Below are positions 1 through 7,233 of a stretch of 50,887 nucleotides of DNA, one piece after another. Both the position numbers and the translations under genes were made by a program. Position 1 is the stretch's first letter, and each line of letters starts with the position of its first letter. The stretch spans positions 1-50,887 of the forward strand of contig JAJDUR010000035.1 in the NCBI GenBank assembly GCA_022826585.1, read 5' to 3'. The notes under the pieces were generated by a model. It was given only the letters and a program-made list of their open reading frames with translations, made no database searches and had not been told where the DNA came from. Source of the stretch: Dehalococcoidia bacterium. GTDB taxonomy: Bacteria; Chloroflexota; Dehalococcoidia; Tepidiformales; Tepidiformaceae.

Positions 1-264
1 CTCGGCGGCGAGCGCCCCAACAACACCTCCGGCGGCCACCTCTGCGAGGGCTACACCCACGGCATGAACATGATCATCGAGAACGTGCGCCAGCTCCGTG
101 GCGAGGTCGACTGCTACTGCCCGACGGACGACCAGGGCCGCCGCCTGCACACCTACGACTACTCCGGCGGGGCCTGTCGCCAGGTGCCCGACGCCAACAT
201 CTCCATGAACCTCGGCTGGGCGATGCCGGGCACCGGCTCTTCGCTCGTCATGCGGAAGGGATAG
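1..264 (+). CDS. Thiolase-like protein, C-terminal end (5' end outside window)
   Basis: The reading frame is open from the first base to TAG at 262-264 and gives the last 87 residues of a thiolase-fold protein. It carries the NTSGG...EGYTHGM stretch typical of the C-terminal half of SCP-x-type acetyl-CoA acetyltransferase or lipid-transfer proteins. The last part ([17 protein letters not shown]) corresponds to the final beta strands. Four bases separate its stop from the start of a DUF35 protein, and thiolase-DUF35 pairs are a well-known arrangement in sterol, acyl-CoA or ketone catabolism. The catalytic cysteine lies outside the window, so activity cannot be judged. Substrate is unknown. Confidence 0.85.
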   Translation, partial: LGGERPNNTSGGHLCEGYTHGMNMIIENVRQLRGEVDCYCPTDDQGRRLHTYDYSGGACRQVPDANISMNLGWAMPGTGSSLVMRKG

Positions 265-268
265 GGCC

Positions 269-799
269 ATGCCTCAAGGCGAATACCGCGGCATGAACCT
301 CAGCATCCTCGATATCGACCACGAGAACGTGGCCTACTTCGGGCACTGCGCCGACCACAACTTCCACCTGCAGAAATGCACCGCCTGCAGCCTCCTGCGC
401 TACCCGCCCGGGACCGCCTGCCCCTGGTGCCAGAACCGCGAGTTCGAGTGGACGCCCGTCGAGGGCAAGGGCGCCGTCCACTCCTACGGCGAAGTCCACC
501 AGGCCATCCAGCCCGCGTTCCGCGAGCACACCCCCTACCTCATCCTCATCGTCGACCTCGACACGCAGAAGGGGGAGCCATCCGAACACGAGGCCCTGCG
601 CGTCGCCGGCAACCTCGTCACCCCTGAAGGCGACCTCGCCCCGCCCGAGCTGGTCAGCCGGGTCGGCATCGGCAGCCGCATGCGCATGGTCTTCGCCGAC
701 GTGGGCGAGGGCCTCTCCCTCCCCATGTGGACGCTCGACGAGGACGCCGAGCAGCCGCAGAACCCCTGGCGCTATCCGCAGGAGTACGACGGGGTCTAG
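269..799 (+). CDS. DUF35 OB-fold / zinc-ribbon acyl-CoA-associated protein
   Basis: A 176-residue protein. Near residues 37-53 it has two CxxC pairs (CTAC and CPWC) forming the rubredoxin-like zinc ribbon of DUF35_N, followed by an OB-fold (GKGAVHSYGEVH onward). DUF35 proteins bind acyl-CoA and act with a partner thiolase-like subunit, as in archaeal HMG-CoA synthesis or actinobacterial steroid side-chain cleavage. Here the partner is the thiolase ending 4 nt upstream. ATG at 269 is preceded by GGAAGGGATAGG, a plausible ribosome binding site overlapping the upstream stop. Function in a complex with the thiolase is inference; the substrate is not visible. Confidence 0.88.
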   Translation: MPQGEYRGMNLSILDIDHENVAYFGHCADHNFHLQKCTACSLLRYPPGTACPWCQNREFEWTPVEGKGAVHSYGEVHQAIQPAFREHTPYLILIVDLDTQKGEPSEHEALRVAGNLVTPEGDLAPPELVSRVGIGSRMRMVFADVGEGLSLPMWTLDEDAEQPQNPWRYPQEYDGV

Positions 800-805
800 A
801 GCGCC

Positions 806-973
806 CTACCCGCCGCCGTCGCCCCCGCCCCCGCCGAAACCGCCACCGTCGCCGAAGTCGATCTTCGAGAGGTCGATGCCGACCAGGTCAAGGGTCCAGG
901 CCGTGACATCCCAGTAGGCGTCGCTCGCCCGCTGGTGCACCCACTTCGTCAGCTGCCAGATGAGGCTCCACAC
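806..973 (-). CDS. Possible small Trp-rich protein with Gly/Asp tail
   Basis: A 55-codon frame starts at GTG (973) with GGGAGAGGGAG about 9 nt upstream. The product begins with an aromatic amphipathic stretch (WSLIWQLTKWVHQ) and ends in a run of Gly with Asp. It sits convergently after the DUF35 gene and divergently from the Rieske gene. A longer version reaching 1033 adds an Arg-rich N-terminus and lacks a ribosome binding site. I do not recognise the family. It could be a real small membrane-associated protein or a chance frame in GC-rich DNA. Confidence 0.4.
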   Translation of the reverse strand: MWSLIWQLTKWVHQRASDAYWDVTAWTLDLVGIDLSKIDFGDGGGFGGGGGDGGG

Positions 974-1059
974 GGGGCAACTCCCTCTCCCGCGAGCGTA
1001 TCCGACGCGCGAACGCCTCCGCAAGGACGCCACGCCCCCGTGCTACCATCGGGCCGCCG

Positions 1060-2331
1060 ATGCTGAGCGCCAACGACAACGAGCTCCTTACCCGCACCGG
1101 CCCCGGGACGCCCATGGGCGACCTCTTCCGGCGCTTCTGGCTGCCCGTGCTCATCGCCACCGAGCTGCCCGAACCCGACTGCCCGCCCGTGCGGGTCGGC
1201 GTGCTCGGCGAGGAGCTCGTCGCCTTCCGCGATACGAACGGGACCGTCGGCCTGATCGAGGGGCGCTGTCCCCACCGCCGCGCCGAGCTGTTCTGGGGCC
1301 GCAACGAGGAGTGCGGCCTGCGCTGCGTCTACCACGGCTGGAAGTTCGACGTCGACGGCAACTGCGTCGACATGCCCTCCGAGCCGCCCGAGTCCCAGTT
1401 CAGGGACAAGGTCGGGATCGCCGCCTACCCCACCCGCGAGTGGGGCGGCTACATCTGGGCCTACCTGGGCCCGCCCGACCTGCCCCTGCCGGAGCTGCCC
1501 GACTTCGAGTGGGCGCACGTCCCCGAAAGCCACCGCTACGTTTCCAAGAAGCTCCAGCAGTGCAACTGGGCGCAGTCGCTCGAGGGCGCCATCGATACCG
1601 CCCACTTCTCCTTCCTGCACATGCTCGTCGGCGAGCTCCCTCCCGACGCCCCGAAGGCCCTGCGCTACATGAAGGCCGACGGCTCGCCCAAGTTCTCCAT
1701 CCGCCCCACCGACGCCGGCTTCGTCATCGGCGGCGCCCGCTTCGCCGAGGAGGACAGCTTCTACTGGCGCATCACCCAGTTCCTCGTGCCCAACCACAGC
1801 CTCGCCCCCGGCGCCGAGCGCGGCCAGAACATCAACGGCCAGACCTGGGTCCCCATCGACGACCACAGCTGCTGGATCTACACCTACACCTGGAACCCCG
1901 ACCGCCCCATCACCGAGGAGGAGCTCGCCGTCATCAAGGGCGGCAAGGCGAGCATCCACTCCATCGTCGACGAGCACTACCGCCCCGTCCGCAACCGCTC
2001 GAACGACTACCTCATCGACCGCGAGGCCCAGCGCACGACCAGCTTCACCGGCGTCCAGGGCATCTCCGAGCAGGACGCCTGCATCCAGGACAGCCAGGGG
2101 CCCATCTACGACCGCACCCGGGAGCACCTCGGCACGACCGATGTCGCCATCATCGAGTTCCGCCGCCTGATGCTGCGCATGGCCCGCAACCTGCTCGAGG
2201 GCCAGGAGCCCGCCGAGGCCCGCAACGGTCGCGCCTACTGGGTCCGCTCCGGCGCCGAGGTCGCCCCCCGCACGACCTCCTTCGAGGAGGTCGCCGCCGA
2301 CCGCACTGCCGCGGGCGAGCAGGGCCCCTAG
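1060..2331 (+). CDS. Rieske [2Fe-2S] aromatic-ring-hydroxylating oxygenase, large subunit type
   Basis: A 423-residue protein. The N-terminal Rieske domain has C70-P-H72 and C89-VY-H92, the four cluster ligands. The catalytic domain has the motif E175...D179xxH182xxxxH187 (DTAHFSFLH), which supplies the mononuclear iron ligands and the bridging Asp. Length and motif spacing fit the phthalate 4,5-dioxygenase / Pht3-like group, which are homomeric oxygenases that need a separate reductase. No reductase or ferredoxin gene is nearby, so the electron donor must be encoded elsewhere. No clear ribosome binding site precedes ATG 1060. An extended -10-like TGCTACCAT ends 11 nt upstream, so the mRNA could be nearly leaderless. 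The substrate is unknown. Confidence 0.9.
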   Translation: MLSANDNELLTRTGPGTPMGDLFRRFWLPVLIATELPEPDCPPVRVGVLGEELVAFRDTNGTVGLIEGRCPHRRAELFWGRNEECGLRCVYHGWKFDVDGNCVDMPSEPPESQFRDKVGIAAYPTREWGGYIWAYLGPPDLPLPELPDFEWAHVPESHRYVSKKLQQCNWAQSLEGAIDTAHFSFLHMLVGELPPDAPKALRYMKADGSPKFSIRPTDAGFVIGGARFAEEDSFYWRITQFLVPNHSLAPGAERGQNINGQTWVPIDDHSCWIYTYTWNPDRPITEEELAVIKGGKASIHSIVDEHYRPVRNRSNDYLIDREAQRTTSFTGVQGISEQDACIQDSQGPIYDRTREHLGTTDVAIIEFRRLMLRMARNLLEGQEPAEARNGRAYWVRSGAEVAPRTTSFEEVAADRTAAGEQGP

Positions 2332-2750
2332 GGCATCGCCAGCGGCGCCACCGCCACCTCGATGTCCGACACCGACCGATTGAGTTCGATGTCGCTGGTC
2401 GTGGTGTAGAGGAGCTCCCCCTGGTGTCGCACGGCCACCCAGATCTCGTGCGCCCCTCCCGGTGTCAGCCGGTCCGTCTGGTAGGGAATCTGGAAGTCAA
2501 CGGGCAAGGTGCCCGCATCCTCGATCACCTGCCGCCCCAGTGCGATCGCCAGGGCGTCGTCGCCGGTCACGTCGACCAGCACCACCTCGACGCACGCCCC
2601 CATCGGCAGATCCACTCCGCCGCCCGTGTACCGCACGGTGCCGGAGACGGTGTCGACGTCGGCGCTCGACGTGCCCCGCGTCAGGAAGATGGCGGGCACC
2701 GTCATCACGATCAGGGCGGTGACAGAGAACAGCAGCGCGAGCTTCCACAT
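2328..2750 (-). CDS. YscW/YbaY-type secreted or membrane-anchored protein
   Basis: A 140-residue protein beginning MWKLALLFSVTALIV, a signal peptide or N-terminal anchor. It is followed by a beta-sandwich domain (SGTVRYTGG...VEVVLVDVT... to ELNRSVSDIEV) resembling the YbaY / YscW family, extracytoplasmic domains often called type III secretion lipoprotein chaperones. No lipobox cysteine is seen. I chose ATG 2750 because GGGAGGGGAACG sits just upstream and the hydrophobic segment then lies at the N-terminus. A start at 2828 would bury it. The stop overlaps the stop of the Rieske gene by 4 nt on the opposite strand. The role is unknown; in non-pathogens the family is usually just a hypothetical exported protein. 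Confidence 0.7.
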   Translation of the reverse strand: MWKLALLFSVTALIVMTVPAIFLTRGTSSADVDTVSGTVRYTGGGVDLPMGACVEVVLVDVTGDDALAIALGRQVIEDAGTLPVDFQIPYQTDRLTPGGAHEIWVAVRHQGELLYTTTSDIELNRSVSDIEVAVAPLAMP

Positions 2751-2836
2751 CGTTCCCCTCCCAATCCACCGTACAAGGTCCCAACGGCAGTGTGCGGGCT
2801 TCCGGGAGGAGGGCGTAGGCAGGCTCACGCAGCCCC

Positions 2837-2855
2837 TAACCGGCCCTTAACCGGC
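2837..2855. promoter_or_regulatory. Pair of TAACCGGC direct repeats, 11 bp apart
   Basis: Two exact copies of TAACCGGC start at 2837 and 2848, one helical turn apart. They lie about 90-105 nt upstream of the YscW/YbaY-like start at 2750 and just after the end of the aldolase gene. Such phasing is typical of direct-repeat operators for OmpR-class regulators. No experimental basis; it may be chance. Confidence 0.25.
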
Positions 2856-2884
2856 TGGGAAACCAGGGAAACGAAGAGGCGTCG

Positions 2885-3640
2885 CTAGCTGCCCCGCGCG
2901 GCCTCCAGGTCGGCCCGCGCGGCGACGCGCATGCCGCCCTGGTCGCTGCTGATCGTCACCAGCTGGAACCCCGCCGACGCGTGCTTCTCCGCGAGCTGCG
3001 CGTTCGCGTGGATGCCTGCGATCACGCCGTGCGCCTTGCACGCCTCGGCGAGGCGCACGCGCTCCTGCTCGAAGCGGCCCTCGTTCGCCATTCCCGGCGG
3101 CTGCCCCAGCGTGATGCTCAGGTCCGCCGGGCCCACGTACACCGCGTCGATGCCCGGGACCGAGAGGATGTCGTCGAGATTGTCGAGCGCCTGCTCCGTT
3201 TCGATCATCGGGATGCAGGCGACTTCCGCGTTCGCGTGCGTGAAGTAGTCGCCGCCCGCGTACATCGTCGCCCGCAGCGGACCGAAGCTGCGGTTCCCCT
3301 CCGGGTGGTAGCGGCAGGCCGCCACCGCCGCCTGCGCCTCCTCCACGCTGTTCACCATGGGGATGATCACCCCCATCGCGCCCGCGTCGAGCATCTTCAT
3401 GATGATCCCCGGCTCGTTCCAGGGCACGCGCACGAACGGCATCGTCTCCGTCGTGCTGATCGCCTGCAGCATCGTCAGCGCGGTCTGGTAGTCGATGCCC
3501 CCGTGCTGCATGTCGATGCAGACGTAGTCGAAGTCCTCGCCCGCCATGATCTCGGCGCTGAGGGAGCTCGGCAGCGAAAGCCACCCGCCCAGCGCGACCT
3601 CCCCCGCCCGCCAGCGCGCCTTCACCGTGTTCTCACGCAT
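2885..3640 (-). CDS. HpcH/HpaI-family class II aldolase
   Basis: A 251-residue TIM-barrel aldolase/lyase. The family signature DYVCIDMQHGG (His46 as catalytic base) lies near residue 38, a metal-binding Glu is in MIETEQA, and a metal-binding Asp in VYVGPADLSI. Family members cleave 4-hydroxy-2-oxo acids to pyruvate plus an aldehyde, for example in homoprotocatechuate degradation. ATG 3640 is preferred: AAGGAG lies about 10 nt upstream and MRENTVKARW aligns with usual N-termini. A start at 3712 would add an unconserved Arg/Pro stretch. It follows the thiolase gene by 90 nt on the same strand, so probably the same transcription unit with DUF35 and thiolase. The exact substrate cannot be told. 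Confidence 0.88.
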   Translation of the reverse strand: MRENTVKARWRAGEVALGGWLSLPSSLSAEIMAGEDFDYVCIDMQHGGIDYQTALTMLQAISTTETMPFVRVPWNEPGIIMKMLDAGAMGVIIPMVNSVEEAQAAVAACRYHPEGNRSFGPLRATMYAGGDYFTHANAEVACIPMIETEQALDNLDDILSVPGIDAVYVGPADLSITLGQPPGMANEGRFEQERVRLAEACKAHGVIAGIHANAQLAEKHASAGFQLVTISSDQGGMRVAARADLEAARGS

Positions 3641-3730
3641 CGCCGTCGCTCCTTCAGTCAGGGGAGGCGCCTGGTTCACCCCTCGCGGCGAAGACCGTCG
3701 AGGGGCGACCATCCGCGCCGGCCCAGAAAA

Positions 3731-4867
3731 CTATTCGTTCGTCATGATGATCGTGCCCGAGGCCATGAACATGCCGCCCACGCCGTGGCACACGCTGATC
3801 GTGGCGTCGGGCACCTGCGCCGGAGCCGTCCCCCGCATCTGGCGGACGCTCTCCTGCAGGGCGTACATCCCGTACATGCCCGAGTGCATGTAGCTCAGGC
3901 CGCCGCCGTTCGTGTTCACCGGCAGGGGACCGCCCGGGGCGGTGTTGCGCGCCTCGATGAAGGCGCCCGCCTCGCCCCGCCCCACGAACCCGAGGTCCTC
4001 GAGCCCGTAGATCGGGAGGTGCGCGAAGGCGTCGTAGATCATCACGTGGTCCACGTCGCTGTGCGTGATGCCCGCTTCCTCGAACGCTTTGGAGCCGGCC
4101 ACGCGGAATGCGCGGGAGGTCGTCATGTCCTCCATCTGGCTGATCATCGGCGTCTCCACGCTCTCACCCGTGCCGAGGAGGTAGACCGGCTTCGTCGGGA
4201 AGTCCCGCGCCCGCTCCTTCGAGACGAGGATCAACGCCCCGCCCCCGTCCGTCACGAGGCAGCACTGCAGGAGCCGGAACGGGTACGCGATCATCCGCGA
4301 GTTGAGCACGTCGTCGACCGTGATCGGGTCCTTGAAGGTCGAGCGCGGGTTGAGCGCCGCCCACTCGCGCTGCACCACCGAGACGGAGGCGAGCTGCTCG
4401 TGCGTCATGCCCGTCTCCTTCATGTAGCGCAGCACGCCCAGCGTGAACATCGAGGGCGGCCCGCTCAGGCCGTAGGGCGCCTCGTACTGGCCCGCCAGCG
4501 ACGCCGGCGACCCGCCGAAGCGGTCCATGCCCACGCGCGAGCGCCCGCTCTCGCCGTGCGTGACGAGCGCGACCTCGCAGAGTCCCTCGTTGATGGCCGC
4601 AGCTGCGTGGCGCACGTGCAGCATGAACGAGCAGCCGCCCACGGCCGTGCCGTCCACCCACGTGGGAGTGATGCCGAGGTAGTGCGCGATGCCCGCGGGC
4701 GCCTCGCCCGCAGTCGCCACGCCGTCGATGTCGCTCGGCTTCAGGCCGCAGTCCTCCATCGCGTTCAGGGCGGCGTCGGCGTGTAGCTGGATCTTGGAGA
4801 GGCCGGGAATGCGGCCGAGCTCGGTCGTCTCGGCCGCTCCCACGATTGCTACGGAACGGGGCTCCAT
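3731..4867 (-). CDS. SCP-x-type thiolase / acetyl-CoA acetyltransferase family protein
   Basis: A 378-residue thiolase-fold protein. The likely nucleophile is Cys79 in VGGCSFML; many DUF35-associated relatives have lost it, so retention suggests activity. C-terminal catalytic region: NTNGGGLSYMHSG and ISVCHGVGG, with the usual His and the second Cys/His. It starts 2 nt after the DUF35 stop, so the two are translationally coupled and probably form one acyl-CoA-processing complex. This repeats the thiolase-DUF35 pairing seen at 1-799 but with reversed order. It likely removes acetyl- or propionyl-CoA from a 3-ketoacyl-CoA; the substrate class is inference. Confidence 0.88.
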   Translation of the reverse strand: MEPRSVAIVGAAETTELGRIPGLSKIQLHADAALNAMEDCGLKPSDIDGVATAGEAPAGIAHYLGITPTWVDGTAVGGCSFMLHVRHAAAAINEGLCEVALVTHGESGRSRVGMDRFGGSPASLAGQYEAPYGLSGPPSMFTLGVLRYMKETGMTHEQLASVSVVQREWAALNPRSTFKDPITVDDVLNSRMIAYPFRLLQCCLVTDGGGALILVSKERARDFPTKPVYLLGTGESVETPMISQMEDMTTSRAFRVAGSKAFEEAGITHSDVDHVMIYDAFAHLPIYGLEDLGFVGRGEAGAFIEARNTAPGGPLPVNTNGGGLSYMHSGMYGMYALQESVRQMRGTAPAQVPDATISVCHGVGGMFMASGTIIMTNE

Positions 4868-4869
4868 GG

Positions 4870-5295
4870 CTAACCTCCCGCCGGCCGGAACTTCGGCAGC
4901 GAAATCTCGTCGGTAATCGGCGTGAACGCCACCTCGACGGGCATGTCGAGCACGAGCGCCTCCGGCGTCTGCTCGCAGTCGATGATGTTGGTCATCATCC
5001 GCGGCCCCTCATCAAGCTCGACGATGGCGATGGCGTGCGGCTCCGGACCGAATCCCGGCGGCGGCCGGTGGTTGATCACGTAGCTGTACAGCTTGCCCTT
5101 GCCGCTCGCCGTGAAGTTCGAGACCGAGCGCGAGCCGCAGCCCGGGCAGAACGACCGAGCCGGGAAGATCACGTCGTCGCAGTCGTCCTCGCCGCAGCGC
5201 TGCAGGCGCAGCTCGCCTCGCTTCGCCCCATCCCAGAAGTCCTGGGTTTCGGGTGTGGGCACGGGAACCGGGCCCTTGTAGTCGTCGTCGGCCAT
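4870..5295 (-). CDS. DUF35 OB-fold / zinc-ribbon protein
   Basis: A 141-residue DUF35 protein. An N-terminal helix (TPETQDFWDGAKRGELRLQRC) leads into a zinc ribbon with C(x4)C-type and FCPGCG cysteines around residues 34-55, then an OB-fold (GKGKLYSYVINHRPP to VAFTPI). The zinc ribbon is unusual in its first half: CGEDDCDD, with two cysteines four apart. It lies directly upstream of the thiolase and probably supplies its acyl-CoA-binding partner. ATG 5295 has AGAGGTGGC about 8 nt upstream. It is downstream of the DtxR-type gene with a 100-nt gap, so co-transcription is possible but not shown. Confidence 0.87.
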   Translation of the reverse strand: MADDDYKGPVPVPTPETQDFWDGAKRGELRLQRCGEDDCDDVIFPARSFCPGCGSRSVSNFTASGKGKLYSYVINHRPPPGFGPEPHAIAIVELDEGPRMMTNIIDCEQTPEALVLDMPVEVAFTPITDEISLPKFRPAGG

Positions 5296-5398
5296 GAAGA
5301 GCCACCTCTGGCGTGGTTTGGCGCACGCTGGCGCGCGCGTCAGCGCATCCTACGAGCTTCGCTGCCATCGTGGGAGCGAGGACCCCTGCTGGATGCGA

Positions 5399-6082
5399 TC
5401 AGCTTGCAGCGGCGCCCTGGAGCGCGCTCACCCAGACCCGCCCGGCCACCTGCGTGCCCATCACGATCTCGCGCTCCTCGATCGACACCGTCACCGTGCC
5501 CCGGTAGGGCTCCGAGGACACCAACCTCACCACCTGGCCGGGGCGGATGCCCTCGGCGTCGAAGAACTGCAGCAGTTGCTCGTCCTCTTCGAACACGCGC
5601 TCGATCTCGACCGTCTCCCCCTCGGGCACGTCCGCCAGGGTGGTCATCGAGAGGTTCCCCGCGTTCGCGAGCCCCGGGATCGGGTAGCCGAAGGGGCTCC
5701 GGTTAGGATTCCCCAGCGTCTCGATCAGGTGCGGCTCCGTCACGTCCGAGATGCCGTGCTCCAGCAGGTGCGCCTCTTCGTAGGCGCGCCACCAGGGCAC
5801 GTTCAGCACGCTCGTCAGCAGGCACTCCGCCAGCCGGTGGCGCCGCACCATCTCCTCCGCCCGCCGCAAACCCTCCGGCGTCAGCTCGATCATCTTGCGC
5901 CGGTTGATCGAAACCAGGTTGTCGCGCTGCAGCCGCTTCAGCATCCCCGCCACCGATGGCGGCGTCACCCCCAGGCGATCCGCCAGCCGCACCGCGATCA
6001 CGCCCTCCCCCTCATCGTGGTTGAGGCGGTAGATCGCGCTCAGGTAGTCGTCGCTGGCGACGTTGACCACTTGCTTCGGCAT
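5399..6082 (-). CDS. DtxR/MntR-family metal-dependent transcriptional regulator
   Basis: A 227-residue regulator with the three-part architecture of IdeR/DtxR. An N-terminal winged helix (DYLSAIYRL... LGVTPPSVAGMLKRL) is followed by a dimerisation and metal-binding domain with RHRLAECLL and EEAHLLEHGISD (the Glu/His ligands), and a C-terminal FeoA/SH3-like domain (GQVVRLVSSEPYRGTVTVSI). Such proteins bind Fe2+ or Mn2+ and repress or activate metal-homeostasis genes. ATG 6082 is used; GTG 6085 is immediately adjacent and equally possible. Divergent to it, 110 nt away, starts a diiron ferritin-like protein. A metal-responsive link between the two is attractive but unproven. Confidence 0.9.
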   Translation of the reverse strand: MPKQVVNVASDDYLSAIYRLNHDEGEGVIAVRLADRLGVTPPSVAGMLKRLQRDNLVSINRRKMIELTPEGLRRAEEMVRRHRLAECLLTSVLNVPWWRAYEEAHLLEHGISDVTEPHLIETLGNPNRSPFGYPIPGLANAGNLSMTTLADVPEGETVEIERVFEEDEQLLQFFDAEGIRPGQVVRLVSSEPYRGTVTVSIEEREIVMGTQVAGRVWVSALQGAAAS

Positions 6083-6111
6083 CACCCTGATCGTGCCACG
6101 CGGAGCGCCAC

Positions 6112-6140
6112 TTGTCTTGACCTGACGCCTCTTCTATTCA
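6112..6140 (+). promoter_or_regulatory. Candidate sigma-70 promoter of the ferritin-like pair
   Basis: TTGTCT (6112-6117) and TATTCA (6135-6140) are separated by 17 nt and lie 55 nt upstream of ATG 6195, in the gap between the divergent DtxR-type gene and the ferritin-like gene. Consensus match is moderate only. Confidence 0.3.
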
Positions 6141-6194
6141 CGCATCCCCACCCGTACACTCGAAGGCGTACCTCTCGCCACAAGGGTGGAGACC

Positions 6195-7229
6195 ATGAGC
6201 GCAGCCCCCACAACCCCCGAGCTCGACCTCTCCTGGCTCGATCTCTACGACGATCCCACCTCCGCCGAGCCCACCAAGAAGGGCCTCACGCTCGACGCCA
6301 TCGATATCGGCGACTACGCCTCGCAAGAGGACCTGCCGCGCGACATGACCCCCCGCCTGCGCGGCGCCGCCCCCCGCGAGAATGCCCACCGCCAGGGCCT
6401 CACCTACCAGACCAAGCACGACGTGTGGGCCGACCAGTGCCGCTCCCTCTACGAGGAGGCCATCCAGCGCCAGTGGTCCTCGGCCCGCGACATCCCCTGG
6501 GACACCCTCGCCGAGCTCCCCGATGAGAAAGAGCGCGCCATGTGCCAGGTCGCAACCATGCTGGCCGAGGTCGAGTTCATCGCCGGCGACGTGCCCGGCC
6601 AGTGGCTCCCCCGCATCAGCGGCGACGAGTTCGAGGTCGGCCTCTTCCTGATGAGCCAGATCATGGACGAGGCGCGCCACACCGACGTCTTCCGCAAGCG
6701 CGCCCTCGCCAACGGCGGCGGCCTCCTCCAGCAGGGCGCCGGCCTCGGCCTCCGCAACCTCATCGAGGCCCAGGACTTCACCGAGATGTCCGTCCTCATG
6801 CACGTCCAGGCCGAGGGCTTCGTCCAGTCCATGTTCCGCATGGGCGAGCTCATCGGCCCCACCCAGGCCGACAAGCGCATCTTCCGCATGGCCGCCCAGG
6901 ACGAGTCCCGCCATCTCGCCTTCGGCGTGATGCACCTCAAGCACATCCTCTCCGAGACCCCCGAGCGCCGCGAGGAGATCCACCACTACCTCGACAAGGC
7001 CGAGGAGCGCTCGGCCGGCGGCGGCAGCGGCGACGTCACCTTCCCGCCCGTCTTCGAGTCCCTCTGCATCCTCCTCGGCGGCGGCAAGGACCGCTTCGAC
7101 GAGGGCGTCGCCAAGTTCCTGCTCCTCCGCAGGCGCCAGGTGAAGGAGTACCTCCACCGCCTCGAGGTCGCGGGTCTCGGCGATCGCAGCGAGCGGCTCG
7201 GCCCTGCCCTCGCGCAGTACGCCAACTAG
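6195..7229 (+). CDS. Ferritin-like diiron oxygenase/oxidase family protein (intact iron site)
   Basis: A 344-residue, largely helical protein. It shows the full ligand set of a carboxylate-bridged diiron site: Glu125 (or Glu127), E159xxH162 in DEARH, Glu207 in VQAEG, and E237xxH240 in DESRH. This is the pattern of ribonucleotide-reductase-R2-like and AurF-like ferritin-superfamily oxidases. ATG 6195 is preferred over GTG 6186 because AAGGGTGGAG lies 3-12 nt upstream. A homologous but ligand-poor gene starts 5 nt after its stop. The two share W..LAELPD/LEALPD, GQWLP/GRWLP and FRKRAL.NGGG stretches, so they arose by duplication. The chemical reaction is unknown; an oxidative or hydroxylating role is inferred from the iron site. 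Confidence 0.82.
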   Translation: MSAAPTTPELDLSWLDLYDDPTSAEPTKKGLTLDAIDIGDYASQEDLPRDMTPRLRGAAPRENAHRQGLTYQTKHDVWADQCRSLYEEAIQRQWSSARDIPWDTLAELPDEKERAMCQVATMLAEVEFIAGDVPGQWLPRISGDEFEVGLFLMSQIMDEARHTDVFRKRALANGGGLLQQGAGLGLRNLIEAQDFTEMSVLMHVQAEGFVQSMFRMGELIGPTQADKRIFRMAAQDESRHLAFGVMHLKHILSETPERREEIHHYLDKAEERSAGGGSGDVTFPPVFESLCILLGGGKDRFDEGVAKFLLLRRRQVKEYLHRLEVAGLGDRSERLGPALAQYAN

Positions 7230-7233
7230 CGCC

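Noticed and set aside
949..2127. Long minus-strand open frame of about 390 codons opposite the Rieske gene
   Set aside because: It is a product of GC-rich codon use on the other strand. Composition is dominated by Val, Gly, Ala and Asp repeats with no domain, while the plus-strand frame carries complete iron-ligand motifs.
2981..4786. Plus-strand open frame of about 600 codons opposite the thiolase and aldolase genes
   Set aside because: Arg/His-rich with no conserved motif. The minus-strand thiolase and aldolase explain the region with family signatures.
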